In this document: positions 1-12,268 of the stretch, in pieces
How the letters are laid out: every line of letters starts with the position of its first letter
Position numbering within the stretch: position 1 is the first letter of the stretch
DNA from: Combretum micranthum
Taxonomy: Eukaryota; Streptophyta; Magnoliopsida; Myrtales; Combretaceae
Direction: 5' to 3'
Assembly: GCA_024138025.1 (NCBI GenBank)
Contig: JAMXBD010002463.1
Location: forward strand, 1 to 64,000
Length of the DNA stretch: 64,000 nt
Made by a program: the position numbers and the translations under genes
Notes under the pieces: generated by a model
Seen by the model: only the letters and a program-made list of their open reading frames with translations
The model's database searches: none
Told to the model about the DNA's origin: nothing

Positions 1-2706
1 TGATATTAAGTGTAAGGCGTGCTCTCACAATTTTTAGAGGACCGTACATGGAATTATGAAGCTTAAGAAGATATAATAACATATTAAGAAAAGAGGATTC
101 ATAATAAACATTTATTCATATCAATGGTTTTACAAACTTAGGGACATTTCCCATGATCACTATTCTATTACAAGATATTTGTACATTATTTCTACTACTA
201 AACTTCATCTAGAATCTTTTATCCAAAAAGAAATTACCTGCCCACATGGTCTGTGGCCTTAACCATAAATAGGGAAACTGCAAAAGATATCTATGGGGTA
301 TAAGCTAACAGGCTTAGTGAGAATTATTTCCATAAATAACTTCTTGTAACAAAGTTTCAAACAAGTTAATTAAGCAAACAAAATGGGATGCAACATACAC
401 GTGGGCAAACAAGGCATATTTTTCGGGAACTATATTGAATGGATTTGCGCCCTCCATTCGGGGTTTGGTGATACATAACCTCAAACAAGTAGTTTTTAAT
501 AAAAAGTTTTATGCTTTCGATCAATATGCCAAGCACATGAAGTCTACTTGAATTGAGCCTTGCTTTCGGATCTTCCGCCAAGCATTTCCTTTTTCTATAA
601 CGCCGCCAAGCAATCGCTTTCGGATCTTGCCAAGTGTTGCTTTCGACATGAGCTTACTATCCTTCTCACCCAAGGATAATAACCCAAAATGCAATGTGAC
701 TCACTTCGTGGTATGCATGAATCCATTTATTTATAATATCATATCATTATTATTATCAAGTTTAAGGTGATCAAGGCATTTCATACAAAGCAAGTGTTAT
801 ACTAAAACAAGCTTAAATCAATTCCGGTCTCGATATTCTTAGGATTCTTTCAAAGAATTAATTAACATACATATCCATTTTTTTTTCCTAACTCTAATGC
901 AACTAAATTACAAGCACAACAAGTATAGCATTTATTGGAAATAAACTCACGATGCCATGTCGACTATTCCTCTACGCGGATGAGTCGTTCACACACTCCT
1001 CTTAATCGAAATAATCTTCGGGATATAGGCATCCTTCCTCGGAGTCACCTAGCCAAAGAAAATACCCACAATGAGTATTTGTTGATGATTTTCTTGAATT
1101 TGACAAAACAATGTCAAAAGAACGTTAAAGTTCGTATAAAGGAATGTTCCAATTTAAAATGGCCATAACTTGGTCATTTTAACTCGGAATCGTGCATATA
1201 ATATACCGATTTCTACCTACTCGAAAATATCTACCCATTTCTAAAATTATTTTTAACAAACAAGGCCATATAGGCTCCGAAACAGCGGTGACAAAATTCA
1301 CCACGGATTTTCCAACACAAAACAACTTTGGTTCAAGAAATCAAAATTTGCTTGATAAATACTTAGCTATCTATATAGTTGAAAAATTCTCCTTTTTATG
1401 GTTACTTAGCTCATATTTATTCATGCTCAAGTGTTTATTGTCCATTCATGTTGCTTAAATAAAATCATGTTGGTTTTGGAGTTTTTAGAAAAATATAGTT
1501 TACAAGAATTCATTTTTGTTGGTCTCTTAAAATGAATATTTTGTTTCTTTTGTTTTACAAAAAAATGTTTTATGTTGGCTTATGTATATATTCAAGTAAC
1601 TTTTTGAAAGTAAATTTTCTTCCTTATAAGTTTTCTATACTATTTTGGAGTTTTTAGAAAATACACTATTCTTCCTATTCATTTTTCTTGTACAAATTCC
1701 TTTGTCTATTTGCTTGCAAAAATCTTTATTTGAAAAATTCTCATCCTTTCCTCATGTTTTATGTTTTTCATAGAAATCATCCATGCATAAAAATTTATTT
1801 GCTTTATAAAAAAAGTGGAACAATATGTGACTTAAGAAAAGTTTTATAGTAAAAGTAGTTTCTAAAATTTGTAGTGGGTTCTTTTTGTAACTTGACAAGA
1901 AATGATTTTATTTTAGAATATAGATTTTATTCTTTACATAAACTTATTTCTAAGTGACAAAATCTTCTTTTGTTTATTATTTTTAGAAATTGAAAATTTT
2001 GGACAACAATCTAAATGAACATGATTTATGAGAAATAATAGTAAACAAAAATAACATAATAATAAAGTCAAGTATTGGAGTCTTAGCTTTTTCAAGGCTC
2101 TCGGGACTAAGAAGTAGACTAGTCCCAAAAATAAAAATAAAATGAAAGAAAGAAAAATTTGTTTTGACTTGATGAGGACAAGTCTAAGACTAGAGACTAG
2201 TCTTATTTTAACAAGGAATAAATAAATACGACGGAATAAATAAATAAATTGCAATGGAATAATAAATAAATTGCTTTGCATAAAATAAATAAATTGCAAG
2301 TGAGCTTATATGCTCTAAAGAATATGTATATATATATATATAATAATACTTAGATATAGTAACAATATGAAAAAATAATAACATAAACATAAATAGATTT
2401 TCATAACAAGAACAACACATGAACATAATGTAGCTTCCATAACATTTAGTCTTTGGAAACTCACACTATGGTCATGTAAAGTTACATGACATGAGAAGAA
2501 AGAAAATAATAGAAGGTGGTTACCTAAAGAAGATTTTGGTTGCAGTATGTGGTTATGGGTTTTTGTTGTAGGTAGAAGTTGTTTTAGAATAATTTTGAGA
2601 GAGTTTTGGGATGGTAGTTGGAGAGAGTTTTGAGAGGAGAATTTGAGACAGTTTTAGTATAGAATTTGTGGGTAGTGAATGTGTGAAAGAAGTGAAAGAG
2701 GAGGGG

Positions 2707-2718
2707 GGTATTTATAGG
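2707..2718 (-). promoter_or_regulatory. TATA box of LTR T1
   Basis: On the minus strand this reads CCTATAAATACC. About 75 bp upstream on that strand lies the GC box (plus strand GCGCCGGCCAT, 2792-2802). About 185 bp downstream is a donor-like AGGTAA (plus strand TTACCT near 2520). The same order recurs in the other T copies, which supports an RNA polymerase II LTR promoter running leftward. Confidence 0.65.
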
Positions 2719-2790
2719 AAAATGTGGAGTGATTTTTTGTGTGATTAAAATAAATAAAAATTGAAACAAAATTGAAGAGAGGGGAGGGGT

Positions 2791-2802
2791 AGCGCCGGCC
2801 AT
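2791..2802 (-). promoter_or_regulatory. GC-rich upstream box of family T LTR promoter
   Basis: GCGCCGGCCAT stands out in AT-rich DNA and recurs at the equivalent place in T8 (53002-53014) and T9 (51015-51026). Variants are present in T7 (CACCGGCCAT near 45050), T6 (CACCGGTTCTAGG near 36070) and T4 (CATCGGTTCTAGG near 16512). Its fixed place 60-90 bp upstream of the TATA box suggests a promoter element; the binding factor is unknown. Confidence 0.45.
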
Positions 2803-3398
2803 GAGGATATAGGGGAGGAAGAGTTTTATTTTTTTATTTTTGTTAAATAAAAGATGTAATATGTAAGGTAGATGTGAAATAAAGTTATGGGAAAGGTAAA
2901 AAGTAAGGTTATAGGTTAGGAGTGTGTAAGAGTAGATATAAGAAAGTAAGATAAAAGAATAGTGTAGAATAGTAATGAATAGTGTAATGTAAAGTAGATA
3001 TGACTAATAAAGTACCGGTAGTAAGAAAATACGCGTATAAATGCGATATCTGTTATTTTTACTTAATTGATATTTTTGAAAACCTTATATTTTTACGAGT
3101 CTAACGGTGTATTCGGAATATTTTTACTATTCCGGGGTTCCGGACACGTTTTTCAAGAATCATGTCCGATCGGTTCGAAACAGTTGCGGTTTCACTAATC
3201 TGATCTTTTTATGTAGCCTTAGATAATTCCGCATTATTCTACATTCCAAACTTCTACTTATCCTCACCGAGTTTCTTATTAGAGAGTACCGGACTTTGGG
3301 CTATTACGTCTAGCTAGGGTTTTGTTGACCATAAAGCTCGGTTGACTTCCGATTAGGGTTTTAGGCTTAAATTGATTCCAAAAATTTGAGAGTTTACA

Positions 3399-5496
3399 AT
3401 AATAACCCCACGCAATATGACTCACTTCATGGTATGCATGAACCAATTTATTTAAGATATCATAATATCATTATTATCAACCTTAAGGTGATCATAGAAA
3501 TTCATACATATCAAGTTCTATACTAAAACAAACAATTACTTACAATCAATTCCCACCTCGATATTCTTAGAATTCTTTCAACTATTTTTACATACATAAC
3601 AATTTTTCTTTCCTTAATTCTAGTGCGACTAAACTACAAGCACAATCAAGTATTGTATTAAGGAAATAAACTCACGTTGCCATATCAATAAATCTTCCAA
3701 ATGGATGAGTCGAACAAACAATCCACTTAGCCAAAATAATCTTAGGGATATGGATATTCCTCCTCAGGATCACCTAGTCAAGAAAAATACCTGAAATAAG
3801 TATTTCTTGAAACCTTCTTGAACTTTGACAAAACTATGTCATAAGAACGTCAAAGTTCTCATAGAAGATACTTCCAGTTTAAAATGATTATAACTTGTCA
3901 TTTTAACTCGGAATTGTGCATATAATATACCTATTTCTATCTATTTGAAAAGATCTATCTATTTCTAAAACTATTATTATCAAAATAGGTCACTTGGCTC
4001 TGAAACAGTAGCTATCAAATTCACCACAAATTTTCCTATTCCAAAAGCATTTATTTCACACGTTAAATCATTCAAAATTGCTTTGATAAATACTTATTAT
4101 CTATAGTTAAGAAATCCCTTTTTATCGATATAGCTCATATTCACCATACTCAAGTGTTTGTTGTCCAACCAAATTCTTTAGTAAAACAATTTTAGTTAGA
4201 AGTTTAGAAAAACCGTTATTTACAAGAAATCCATTTTTGTAAATTCTTGAAAATGAATATTTTGATTCTTTTGTTTCAAAAGGATTATTTTATGTTTATC
4301 TTACTATTTTCCTTAATGACTTTTTAATGAAAAATAAATTTCTCTATTTTCCTTCTACAATTTTTCAATATTAGTGTCACTTTTCCAATTAGCTTCCTAT
4401 ACAATTTTTTCTTTGACCATTTACTCAAAAATCTTCATTTGAATACTCTCATTTCCTTTTTATGGGGTTTCCTTATAATATGTTTTTATGGAAAAACATT
4501 TTAGTATCAAAAGTCACCTTCTTTTAGAAAACAATTTAATATAGAAATGATTTAAAAAAAAAAACACTTTTCAAAACAAATGTAGCTTTAGAATTATAGT
4601 GAGTTCTTTTAAAGTTTTGAAAAGAATAGATTCAATTTTATTAAATCATAGATTCTAAATCTCACATAAAACCATTCTTAGGTAATAAAATCTCATTTTG
4701 CAATATATATATATATATATATATAATTGAAGCTTTAATGTTTAGACAACAATCTTTATGTGCATGATCATGAGAATAATAACAACAAAAATAGTATAAT
4801 GAATAATAAAGTCAATTATTGAGAGTCTTAGCTTTCTCAAGACTCCTAGGACTAAAAATAGACTAGTCCCAAAAAGAAAATAAAATAAAAAAGAGAAAAT
4901 TGTTTTGACTTGATGAGATAAGTCTAAGACTATAGACTAGTCTTAAAACAACATGAATAAATAAATTACAAAAGAGGAAAATAAATAAATTGCTTTGCAT
5001 GAAAGTAAATAAATTGCAAGTGAGCTTATATGCTCTAAAGATATATATATATATATATATATATATAGATACATAATTATATTTAGTTAGATATAATAAC
5101 AATAATAATATGAGCAAAATAAAATAACAACATATATAAGTAGCTCCTCGTGAACAAGAACAATAATGAACATAGTGTAGCTTCCATAACATTAAGTTTT
5201 AGGAAACTCACACCATGGTCATATAAAGTTACATGACATGGTAGAAAGAAATATATAAAGAAAATTTTACCTAAAGAGAATTTTTGGAGAATTATGTGTG
5301 GATGGGTTTTGTGTATGTGGAAGGGGTTTGAGAGTATTTTGGGAGTATTTGTGGAGAGAGTTTTGACATGATAATTTTTAGAGTTTTGGTAGTGAATTTA
5401 TGGGTAGTAAATGTGTGAATGAAGTGAAAGAGGAGGGGGGGGGTATTATAGAAAAATGAGGATGAATTTTGTGTGATTTAAATAAAAAAAATTGAA
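3399..5496 (-). mobile_element. Partial LTR T2 of family T, interrupted by T1
   Basis: This picks up inside the family at the block corresponding to 680 of T1 (CAATATGACTCACTTCATGG) and is collinear with it to about 5496, past the TATA region. It then leaves the family at GAATCAAT. The expected last 800 bp of the LTR are missing, so T2 is truncated or disrupted at its right side. Its left part should lie before this window because T1 interrupts it. The TATA region (5440-5455) has decayed to GTATTATAG beside a G8 run. Contains (AT)n at 4701-4724 and 5042-5066. Confidence 0.7.
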
Positions 5497-5975
5497 TCAA
5501 TCTGAATGATAAGCTACTTGGGAGCTAGAGGAGGAGAAGAGGACAAAGTATCCCTAGATTTTCAATAATTCAATAACTTCCGAGAACAAAATTTCTTTTA
5601 AGAGGAGAGAAGTAATATAAAAATAAATAAATTTAATGAAGGGAAAAAGTGTCATAGATTGATTAATAAGTGAGTTTTATGATCCACCCTAATATGAATA
5701 ATGATTTATGGATAAATGGCAAATATAGTTGATCAAGAAGGAGTTATCTAAAAAGGATTAGAGGAGACAACTGTACATTGCCTCCTAAGCTATAGATCAT
5801 GGCATTTATGTTGCCGGCCTTAAATCTTACACCACCCAATGCCGACCGTCTTTGCCTCAGTTTCTTCTTTTGAGTTTTAAGCCACCACTGTAAATTCTAG
5901 GTCGCTAACTTATGTTCCTATACCACTAGCTTTTATGATAGTATTCATACATGGATTTTTTAGGATTTCCATGTT

Positions 5976-6100
5976 CTATAAATAGCCCTAGTCTTGTTCC
6001 TTCTTCTCAAAACCTCTCATAATTATTTAGAAAACCCCAAGACATCTATCTAGCTGTGATCTTTCTTCAAGGAGGACCAAGAATCAAGTAATAGGTAAGT
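5976..6100 (+). promoter_or_regulatory. Plus-strand TATA box with downstream donor-like site
   Basis: CTATAAATAG at 5976-5985 is followed by a pyrimidine/A-rich leader and by AGGTAAGT at 6093-6100, a strong match to a plant 5' splice site. The arrangement resembles an LTR promoter or a gene promoter pointing right, but no exon with coding potential follows. Confidence 0.4.
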
Positions 6101-6312
6101 TGATCCTTTTTAATCCTTTTGTGATCTAAACGTGTTATTTTTCCTAAGGTATTCATTTGGTATTTAATGGAATCAAGTTCTTGGAGAAATTTTGTAGAAA
6201 CCCTAATTTTGGTGGTTAGAGATTTTATGATTCTACAATTAAAAGAAATAATTTACTATTTTAGTTTAGGGTTTAGATGATTATAAAATTAAAAGTATGA
6301 TTATAAAATTGT

Positions 6313-6380
6313 GAACCTACAATCAAAAGAAGGAATCTACAATCAAAAGATTGATTCTACAATCAAAAGTATGAACCTAG
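6313..6380. repeat. 20-bp minisatellite, three units
   Basis: Three adjacent 20-bp units share the core CTACAATCAAAAG (6313, 6333, 6353), with a weaker unit just before (CTACAATTAAAAG near 6233). Confidence 0.75.
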
Positions 6381-8889
6381 TGTAATTGTAACTCTTTTTA
6401 GTTTAGGGTTTAGATGATCATAATTTTTAGCTTTGTTTTTATTACTTATTTTGGTCCTTTAATGGTTTTATAATAACAATTATTATTTAACATTTATTTT
6501 CATTTTGCTTGTCTTGATCTTGTTGGATATTTATATACATTTATCTGGTATTTGAAAAATTGATATTTAATAAGCTTATATCTTCATATTTATTATTACT
6601 ACTTTTATATTATTCTCTAATTGACCCATTATAATAACTCATATTTGTTTACTATTGTTTAGTGTCATCGTGTTTCTCTTAATCTATGTCATATAATTAT
6701 TTTTTCATTTTTAGAAGTCACATTATTTATAAATTTAGCTTATTTCGATTTCCATTCTTATTATTTATTATATAAAACAAATATTTAACAATTATAGTTG
6801 CTAGCAATACTTAATATTTCCCTATAGCTTTTAAGGTTTAAAAGTTTTCAAGTATTAAACATATTATTATTCTAAGTATTTGTATTTATTTACTTAATAA
6901 AATCTGTTTTGATATATACATATATATATATATTGTTCGTGTAATACAGACTTCATGCAGGACAAACAAGTGTGTACACCGGCTCTAACTCTGTTGGTAT
7001 TGATACCCAGATGCCGGTGTTCATAGGTTTTACATGTTATTTTCTATCAGGATACGCTGGCTTATAGGCCGCTAGTTTTACCACGTATGCTGGCTCCTAT
7101 GTTGCCGGCATAGAATTCAAGTTAGCTGGCGTTTGTTCATTTTACGTAAAAATAAACTTTAAGTAGCTCCTGTTCCAGACTACGCGATCATTTATGCTGC
7201 CGGCCTATCCTGATAAGCTGCCGACGTTTGGGTATAATCTGCTGGTATTGGGCTGGTGTTGGTACTGTTTATCATCTTCTCCGATGAACCAGTTTATATT
7301 TCTTGAATTACCCATGTTAAAATTATTTTCAAATTATTCCTAAGTGTTTCTATGTGATATATAAATACATATGTCAACTCTTAATGCAACAACATGTGTA
7401 TGATCTTAAATTTTTGGATTGAAAGTGGTGTAACTTAGGGTTTATAGAGTCTTACCTTTTGGGGCTGATATGAACGTTTAGAGATTGGTTCCAAAGTTAG
7501 TTTCGATTCTAGGTTAATGGAAATATCATTTAGATTAAAGTTCAACACTTAAAATAACTTAAAACAGATTTATCTTACCTTGCTCCTTATTCCGAGCTTA
7601 AGCTAGAGTTTTGATGGAGTTTGGTTGTATTGTTTTGGTGTTGTTTGTGTGTTATTTAGGAGCACGAAATAGAGAGAGCTTCTGCTATTGTTTAGTTGTG
7701 AGTTAATGTCTTGTTTTTATGTTCATTAAGGAGTTTTTACAGAAGAAGAATGAGGCGGTTTCCACCCGAGAATTTAGTCTAGTTTTCTCCAATTTTTCAT
7801 TGTTTTTAACAACCTATTTTTGCAGCATTAATTAGCTTATCCAACTGTCTCTCTTTGATTGGTGAGTGTGTGCATTTTGTTGACTTAAGAGTGTAATATT
7901 GGACCAACTTGAGAGGTATTTTGGCTTACACCATCCGAGATAATTAAAGCCACACATTCACATACACTAGCACCATATTTTAGCTAGATATCAAGAGAAA
8001 AATTATTATTATATTTGTTAGTTAATAATTAGCTTAATTTTAGGGTAGTTTATTAAGTTAATCGGGCATAATTATGATAATTATTCAAGAGTTTTATCTT
8101 CAAAATTCATTTAGAGTTCTACAAATTTTCTAAATTATCATTGAATTAACATTTAGGTTTAAAGTTTACATGATTAATTATTTTATTATTATTTTTATTT
8201 TTATTTTATCTCCCGTGATTAAGGTTTTCTAAGCTTATTAGGTCAATTTTTGTTTTAGGCTCCAATAGCTTAAGAATATCCTAACTAAGATAATGGTGCG
8301 ATTTAAATATTTACTTGGAGTGTAGATTGTTAGTTATACATATGTTTATGTTTTTATTTTGTATTTATAATCCTAACGGTTTATCTTTAGGTTATCGTTT
8401 CCTAACTATAAGTATTTTTTATTCACTCACTATCTCTCTTAATATCTTTAACCAACTTATCTTTATATCTTGGTTTCCGATACCTACTATAAAATCTTAT
8501 TAGTAGTATTTAATACTATCTAAGAATCTTTGTTTTAGAGTTTAAAACCATGTATAGGCTCATTATTACTTATAGTTCTAGTCTCAAGTCTTTGTTGAGT
8601 TCAATAGTAACCATCTATTTTCTATATTTATATATTTCTATCTATTTCTACTTATATGGCAAGTCTCGGGGTTTGAAAATTTGGGTTACTTTTAATTATA
8701 TCTTGAGTTATCAGCTCAAGATATGAAATCTCCTTTTTAGTATCAATTAAGGTCAAAGAAGTTTTTATTCGACCTTTTATATCCAAATCCAGCTAAATTC
8801 ACCTCATTGATCTATTCTTGAGTTTTTGTTGAGTTCTAGGTATACTAGCTAATTCACATTTTTTATTTTAGTATCGTGTACTAATGTGA

Positions 8890-9365
8890 AAATTTCCGAG
8901 GTTTACAGGAACCCTACGAGAGACACCCCTAGTCATGCAAACACTTCATATAAAGTGTATAAGACATAATAATAGTCAAGGAGACACTAAGGAATTCAAT
9001 GTCAATTCACGATGATAACAAAAATAGGAAGTAGAAGCATTAACTAGCATGTAGGATAAACATTTGATAATTGATAGAAGGGCATGGACCCCACAAAATA
9101 ATAAACCATCATGTGGTCAGATCTTAGTACATAAACATAAATAAACCAATAAGTCTATTTCATACTAATCTATTAGGGATTCTAATATAAGCATGGTCTT
9201 GTTGTCTCTTTACTTCCTTCAAAGGCTCCTTCTAGGTACCAACCATAAGTATTCCTTCATCAACAAAAATCTAAGGGGGTATACACTACAAATAACTTAG
9301 TGAAATATCTCCTCAAAAAGTACATACAAACAATATAACAAGTAAGTAATTAATTATCAAACATA
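8890..9365 (-). mobile_element. Left piece of diverged LTR T3 (family T)
   Basis: Diverged but collinear with the start of family T: CCTAGTCATGCAAACACTTC, then GGGGGTATACAC...TAACTTAGTGA near 9275 (matching the GGGGTATAAGC...GCTTAGTGAGA block), then a junction with gypsy element GY1 at 9366. The LTR resumes on the far side of GY1 at 29821 with ATATGCTATGCAACATTC, exactly the words that follow in T6 (33000). This shows that GY1 inserted into T3. The left boundary is approximate. Confidence 0.6.
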
Positions 9366-10174
9366 TGAGATAAGCTTAGGAAATTAATCACTAGAGTATC
9401 TATGGATTAATACAAATTAATCCTAAATAAATCCCCAAGACCTAATACAAGAATTAGAGTTTTCTTGAAAGTCTAAGGTAGGTTCTTTGCTTATATTGGA
9501 TATGACTCACCAAGAGAAACAAAGAGGGTTTTAACATTAGTAAGTTATTGATATTACTTATAATATCTCACTCATGTTTGCACTCACCACAATCAAAGTT
9601 GATTGATGAGAGTAAGGTTCAAGAGGAGGGTCTTTCAAGAGAAAGAATTATTATTAAACTAACAAACTTGTTATTGTTTACAAAGAAAGTCCCTTTTATA
9701 CCACAAATTAGGTAAGGCCAAAATAGTAAATTATAATCAAAGTTAATGACAAATATCTAGTAAAAAAAAAAAAATCAACTAAATCAAATTCATGTTGTCA
9801 TCACTGGTAGAGTCATGGCCACAACACAGAACATGAAACGTGCATCCTAAATTATTAATCCCCTATTATGGTCAAGACACAGGTGTGATACTAAAGATCA
9901 CTGGTAGCATCAGACGAGTGATGATCAACTGGATTTCTTTGTTGTCTTTCACTAGTTGTCACGACTTGGATTACAGGCATGACTTGAATGTTTCCTTTGT
10001 TTTCTACTTTCTTTTCTTCATTCTTCACACAAATTGATATGTATTCATTGTTGGAATGTACTCCATAGCAATAAAGAAAATTATTCTCATCTTTACATGG
10101 GTGATTAGTCAAGACCGTTATGCAATCCCATAGCTCTAACTCTTATAGTCGAACGTCTAACTTGACTCCCATCA
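9366..10174 (-). repeat. 3' LTR of GY1
   Basis: Starts TGAGATAAGCTTAGG and ends CTTGACTCCCATCA. It aligns along its length to 29001-29820 with point differences and small indels. Next to its inner edge the minus strand reads CCTAGGAAGA, a plausible polypurine tract. Confidence 0.85.
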
Positions 10175-10204
10175 TCTTCCTAGGTTTGTTGAAGATTTTC
10201 CCTC

Positions 10205-11440
10205 TAATCTAATAGCTCTTCAACAAAGTCCTCATCCCTAAAATATATGGAGATATATATGTAATGTTGAATGTAGCTAACACCCCATAATCCCTTGGAA
10301 ATTTAAGACGATAAGCATTGTTGTTGATCTTCTCAACAATCCTAAAAGGGCCATCTACTCTTTATGATAACCTATGTCTGGAAATCAATCTTTGATAAAA
10401 TGTATCCAAACTAAATTTCCTAAATTAAATGATTTAGGCTCCTGATACTTATTACCTTGTTGTCTTTGTCTTTCTTAAGTCTTCTTAAGATATTCAGAAG
10501 TCTCCTCGTGTAATTTCTAAATTTCTTTAGCTCACTTAACTCCACTATTACTCTCTTTACCGCAGGTTTAGCTACCAAATCTATAGGCAAAGTAGGATTA
10601 AAGCCATACACAACTTCAAAAGGAGATTTTCCAATTGAACTATGTGTTGACCTATTGTAAGCAAACTCAACAATAGAAAGACACAAATCCCAATTACTAA
10701 GATTCTTGCTAGCTCTAGCTCTAAGTAAAGCTCCAGGACTATTGTTAATAACTTCTATCTGTTCATTAGTCTAAGGATGACATGCAGTGTGTTATATATC
10801 AACTTAGTTCCCAGTCTTTCCCATAATGTCTTCCAAAAGAAACTCAAGAACTTCACATCTTTGTTTGAAATAATACTATATGGCACACCATGCAATCTTA
10901 CTATCTTCTACTTAGCAATATACATGTCATCATCTATTTTATGACATGGTAGAAAGTGAGACATCTTCCTAAAACTATCAACGACCACCATAATTGCATC
11001 TTTTCCCCTTTAAGTCCTACATAAACCTAAGACAAAATGCATACTAACATCAACCCATGGTCATGTATGCAATGGTAAAGGCATGCATTCTCCCCATGAT
11101 TCTTTCTTTCCCTTAGCCTTCTTACATGTGGATAACATTATGAACATCTTTCATCATCCCTTTCCAGTAAAATTGCTCTTTCACCAATTCTAATGTTTTC
11201 TTTTCTCCTAAATGTCTAGACAATCCTCTTACATGTGCTTTACGTACTAATAACTCTCTAACATATCCACCAGGGATGCAAAGTTTTCTTCTATACAAGA
11301 TTCCTTTTATTACACAATATGTATCAACTACTCTCACATCAACACATTGCATCACAATAAGACCAAAGAAAGCATCACCAACATATTGGTCCTTAAATAA
11401 CTCAAACGTATCCCATCTCCAACAGTTCATCAATCTATCT
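10205..11440 (-). pseudogene. GY1 integrase (broken)
   Basis: Integrase inserts retrotransposon cDNA into chromosomes. Read leftward there is an H2C2 zinc-binding region (11433-11122: LCIPGGYVRELLVRKAH, then HLGEKKTLELV and FYW), of which the last cysteine pair is damaged. A core follows with the first catalytic Asp in MVVVDSF, the second in the [11 protein letters not shown] stretch, and the Glu in PQTNEQIEV (about 10980-10780). Then come the conserved FAYNRSTHSSIGKSPFEVVY segment (10680-10620) and a GPY/F-type C-terminal module (DGPFRIVEKI...TFN..YISPY, 10355-10235). Several stops and frameshifts interrupt it, so no functional enzyme is expected. No clear chromodomain follows before the LTR. 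The family call is firm; the chromovirus lineage is not. Confidence 0.85.
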
Positions 11441-11735
11441 TTTTCAACTCTCTTGCCTCTTTAGGATTCATCTAATAAGCTGAGTGATTAGGCAACATAG
11501 CCCCGGGTTAGCGATCAATAGCATACTTAATTCTCCTAATGGACAGTAATCTTTTAGGGAGCTCTTCGAAGAATATATCTATAAACTCCTCTAATAAATA
11601 CTCTATTGCTTTGGGCAAAGATACTTGTTCTATCATCTCCAATACTCTCTTAACATGTAATACATATATCATTTCTTTAGCTTGTATAGCTAGACTGATG
11701 TCTCCCCTAGACATAAACATGAATTTCTTCTTCAA
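11440..11735 (-). pseudogene. GY1 RT leader segment with the RT core deleted
   Basis: The segment holds the spacer that normally precedes gypsy reverse transcriptase: LLEEFIDIFFEELPKRL and a RRIKYAIDR stretch matching the usual leader before the RT domain, followed in shifted frames by PGAMLPNHSAY, ARELKKID and ELLEMGYV. Within a few tens of bases the reading passes to the pre-integrase region, so the polymerase palm with its YxDD motif, the thumb and RNase H are absent. About 1.2 kb of a normal element is missing. GY1 could therefore not copy itself even without its stops. Confidence 0.8.
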
Positions 11736-11739
11736 TACT

Positions 11740-12263
11740 CTACTTATCTATAATTGAACTTTCCTAACTTCCATTGGTGTCATCGGATTCAAAATTATTT
11801 TCTTACCATCCTTCTGGAAGGCATAATTGTTCCTATATCAATCATGTAATATCTTACGATCAAATAGCCATGGTTTTCCTAATAAAATATAAGAGGCACA
11901 TGTAGGCGACACCTCACAAACAACGCCATCTTTATACTTGTCAATTGTCACCTATACTAAAAAGTTCTTTCACTTGTTGATTCACCTGCAAATTGCCTTA
12001 CTCATTGAGCAAATTTAATTTATATGACTTGGGATGTGATGTAGTAGTCAACTTCAATTTGTCTACTAAAGCAATAGCAACAACATTGGTGCAACTCCCT
12101 CCATCAATAATAAGTGCACACAAATATTCTTTTACTCTAGAAGGAACATGTAATAAATTTTCCCCTGGGTCCTCTTTAGAAGATTGAGATACATTAAGAG
12201 CTTATCTTAATACATTAACACTCATATATTGGTCTTCTCTTCTCCCTGCTCTTCAATAACTTC
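11740..12263 (-). pseudogene. GY1 aspartic protease region (broken)
   Basis: Retropepsin-type protease cleaves the Gag-Pol polyprotein. Read leftward, IIDGGSCTNVV (about 12110-12080) is the active-site signature of plant gypsy proteases with the usual DSG/DGG variation. It is followed by matches to the downstream flap and hydrophobic segment (Y..LLGKPW..DRK.LHD-like words in shifted frames, 11920-11840) and by KKIILNPMTP near 11800. Multiple stops and frameshifts are present. It adjoins the CO1 insertion on its upstream side and the RT leader downstream. Confidence 0.75.
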
Positions 12264-12268
12264 AATAT

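Larger units (their letters stand above)
1..3398 (-). mobile_element. Solo LTR T1 of large-LTR family T (left end outside window)
   Basis: A long non-coding repeat, collinear over its length with the copies at 47980-51647 and 46116-53633. Position 1 corresponds to a point roughly 80-90 bp inside those copies. The right end is ...AGTTTACA at 3398, the family terminus. After it the sequence jumps to the interior of another family copy (AATAACCCCACGCAATATGA), so T1 sits inside T2. The minus-strand TATA box and upstream GC box show that the LTR is transcribed leftward: U3 lies at the right, U5 at the left. No PBS, polypurine tract or coding region adjoins it, so a solo LTR is the simplest reading. 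LTRs of 3-4 kb are typical of some plant Ty3/gypsy chromoviruses (for example Tekay/Del); this assignment is by size only. Confidence 0.8.
5497..8889. other. Unassigned AT-rich region with LTR-like parts
   Basis: No coding gene is recognisable. The left half holds a plus-strand TATA box followed by a splice-donor-like site (see separate entry), a 20-bp minisatellite (6313-6380) and a GC-richer patch (6957-7290) in which GCCGGC and GCTGG words recur. The right part (about 7340-8890) has stretches reminiscent of the promoter-distal end of the family T LTR, ending in GAGGTTTACA near 8908, and may be a very diverged LTR piece. I could not fix boundaries or target duplications. Confidence 0.35.

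Noticed and set aside
9361..9370. Exact target duplication for GY1
   Set aside because: Left ACATA and right ATATG overlap only as ATA with the chosen TG start. I report the insertion from the rejoined T3 sequence instead.
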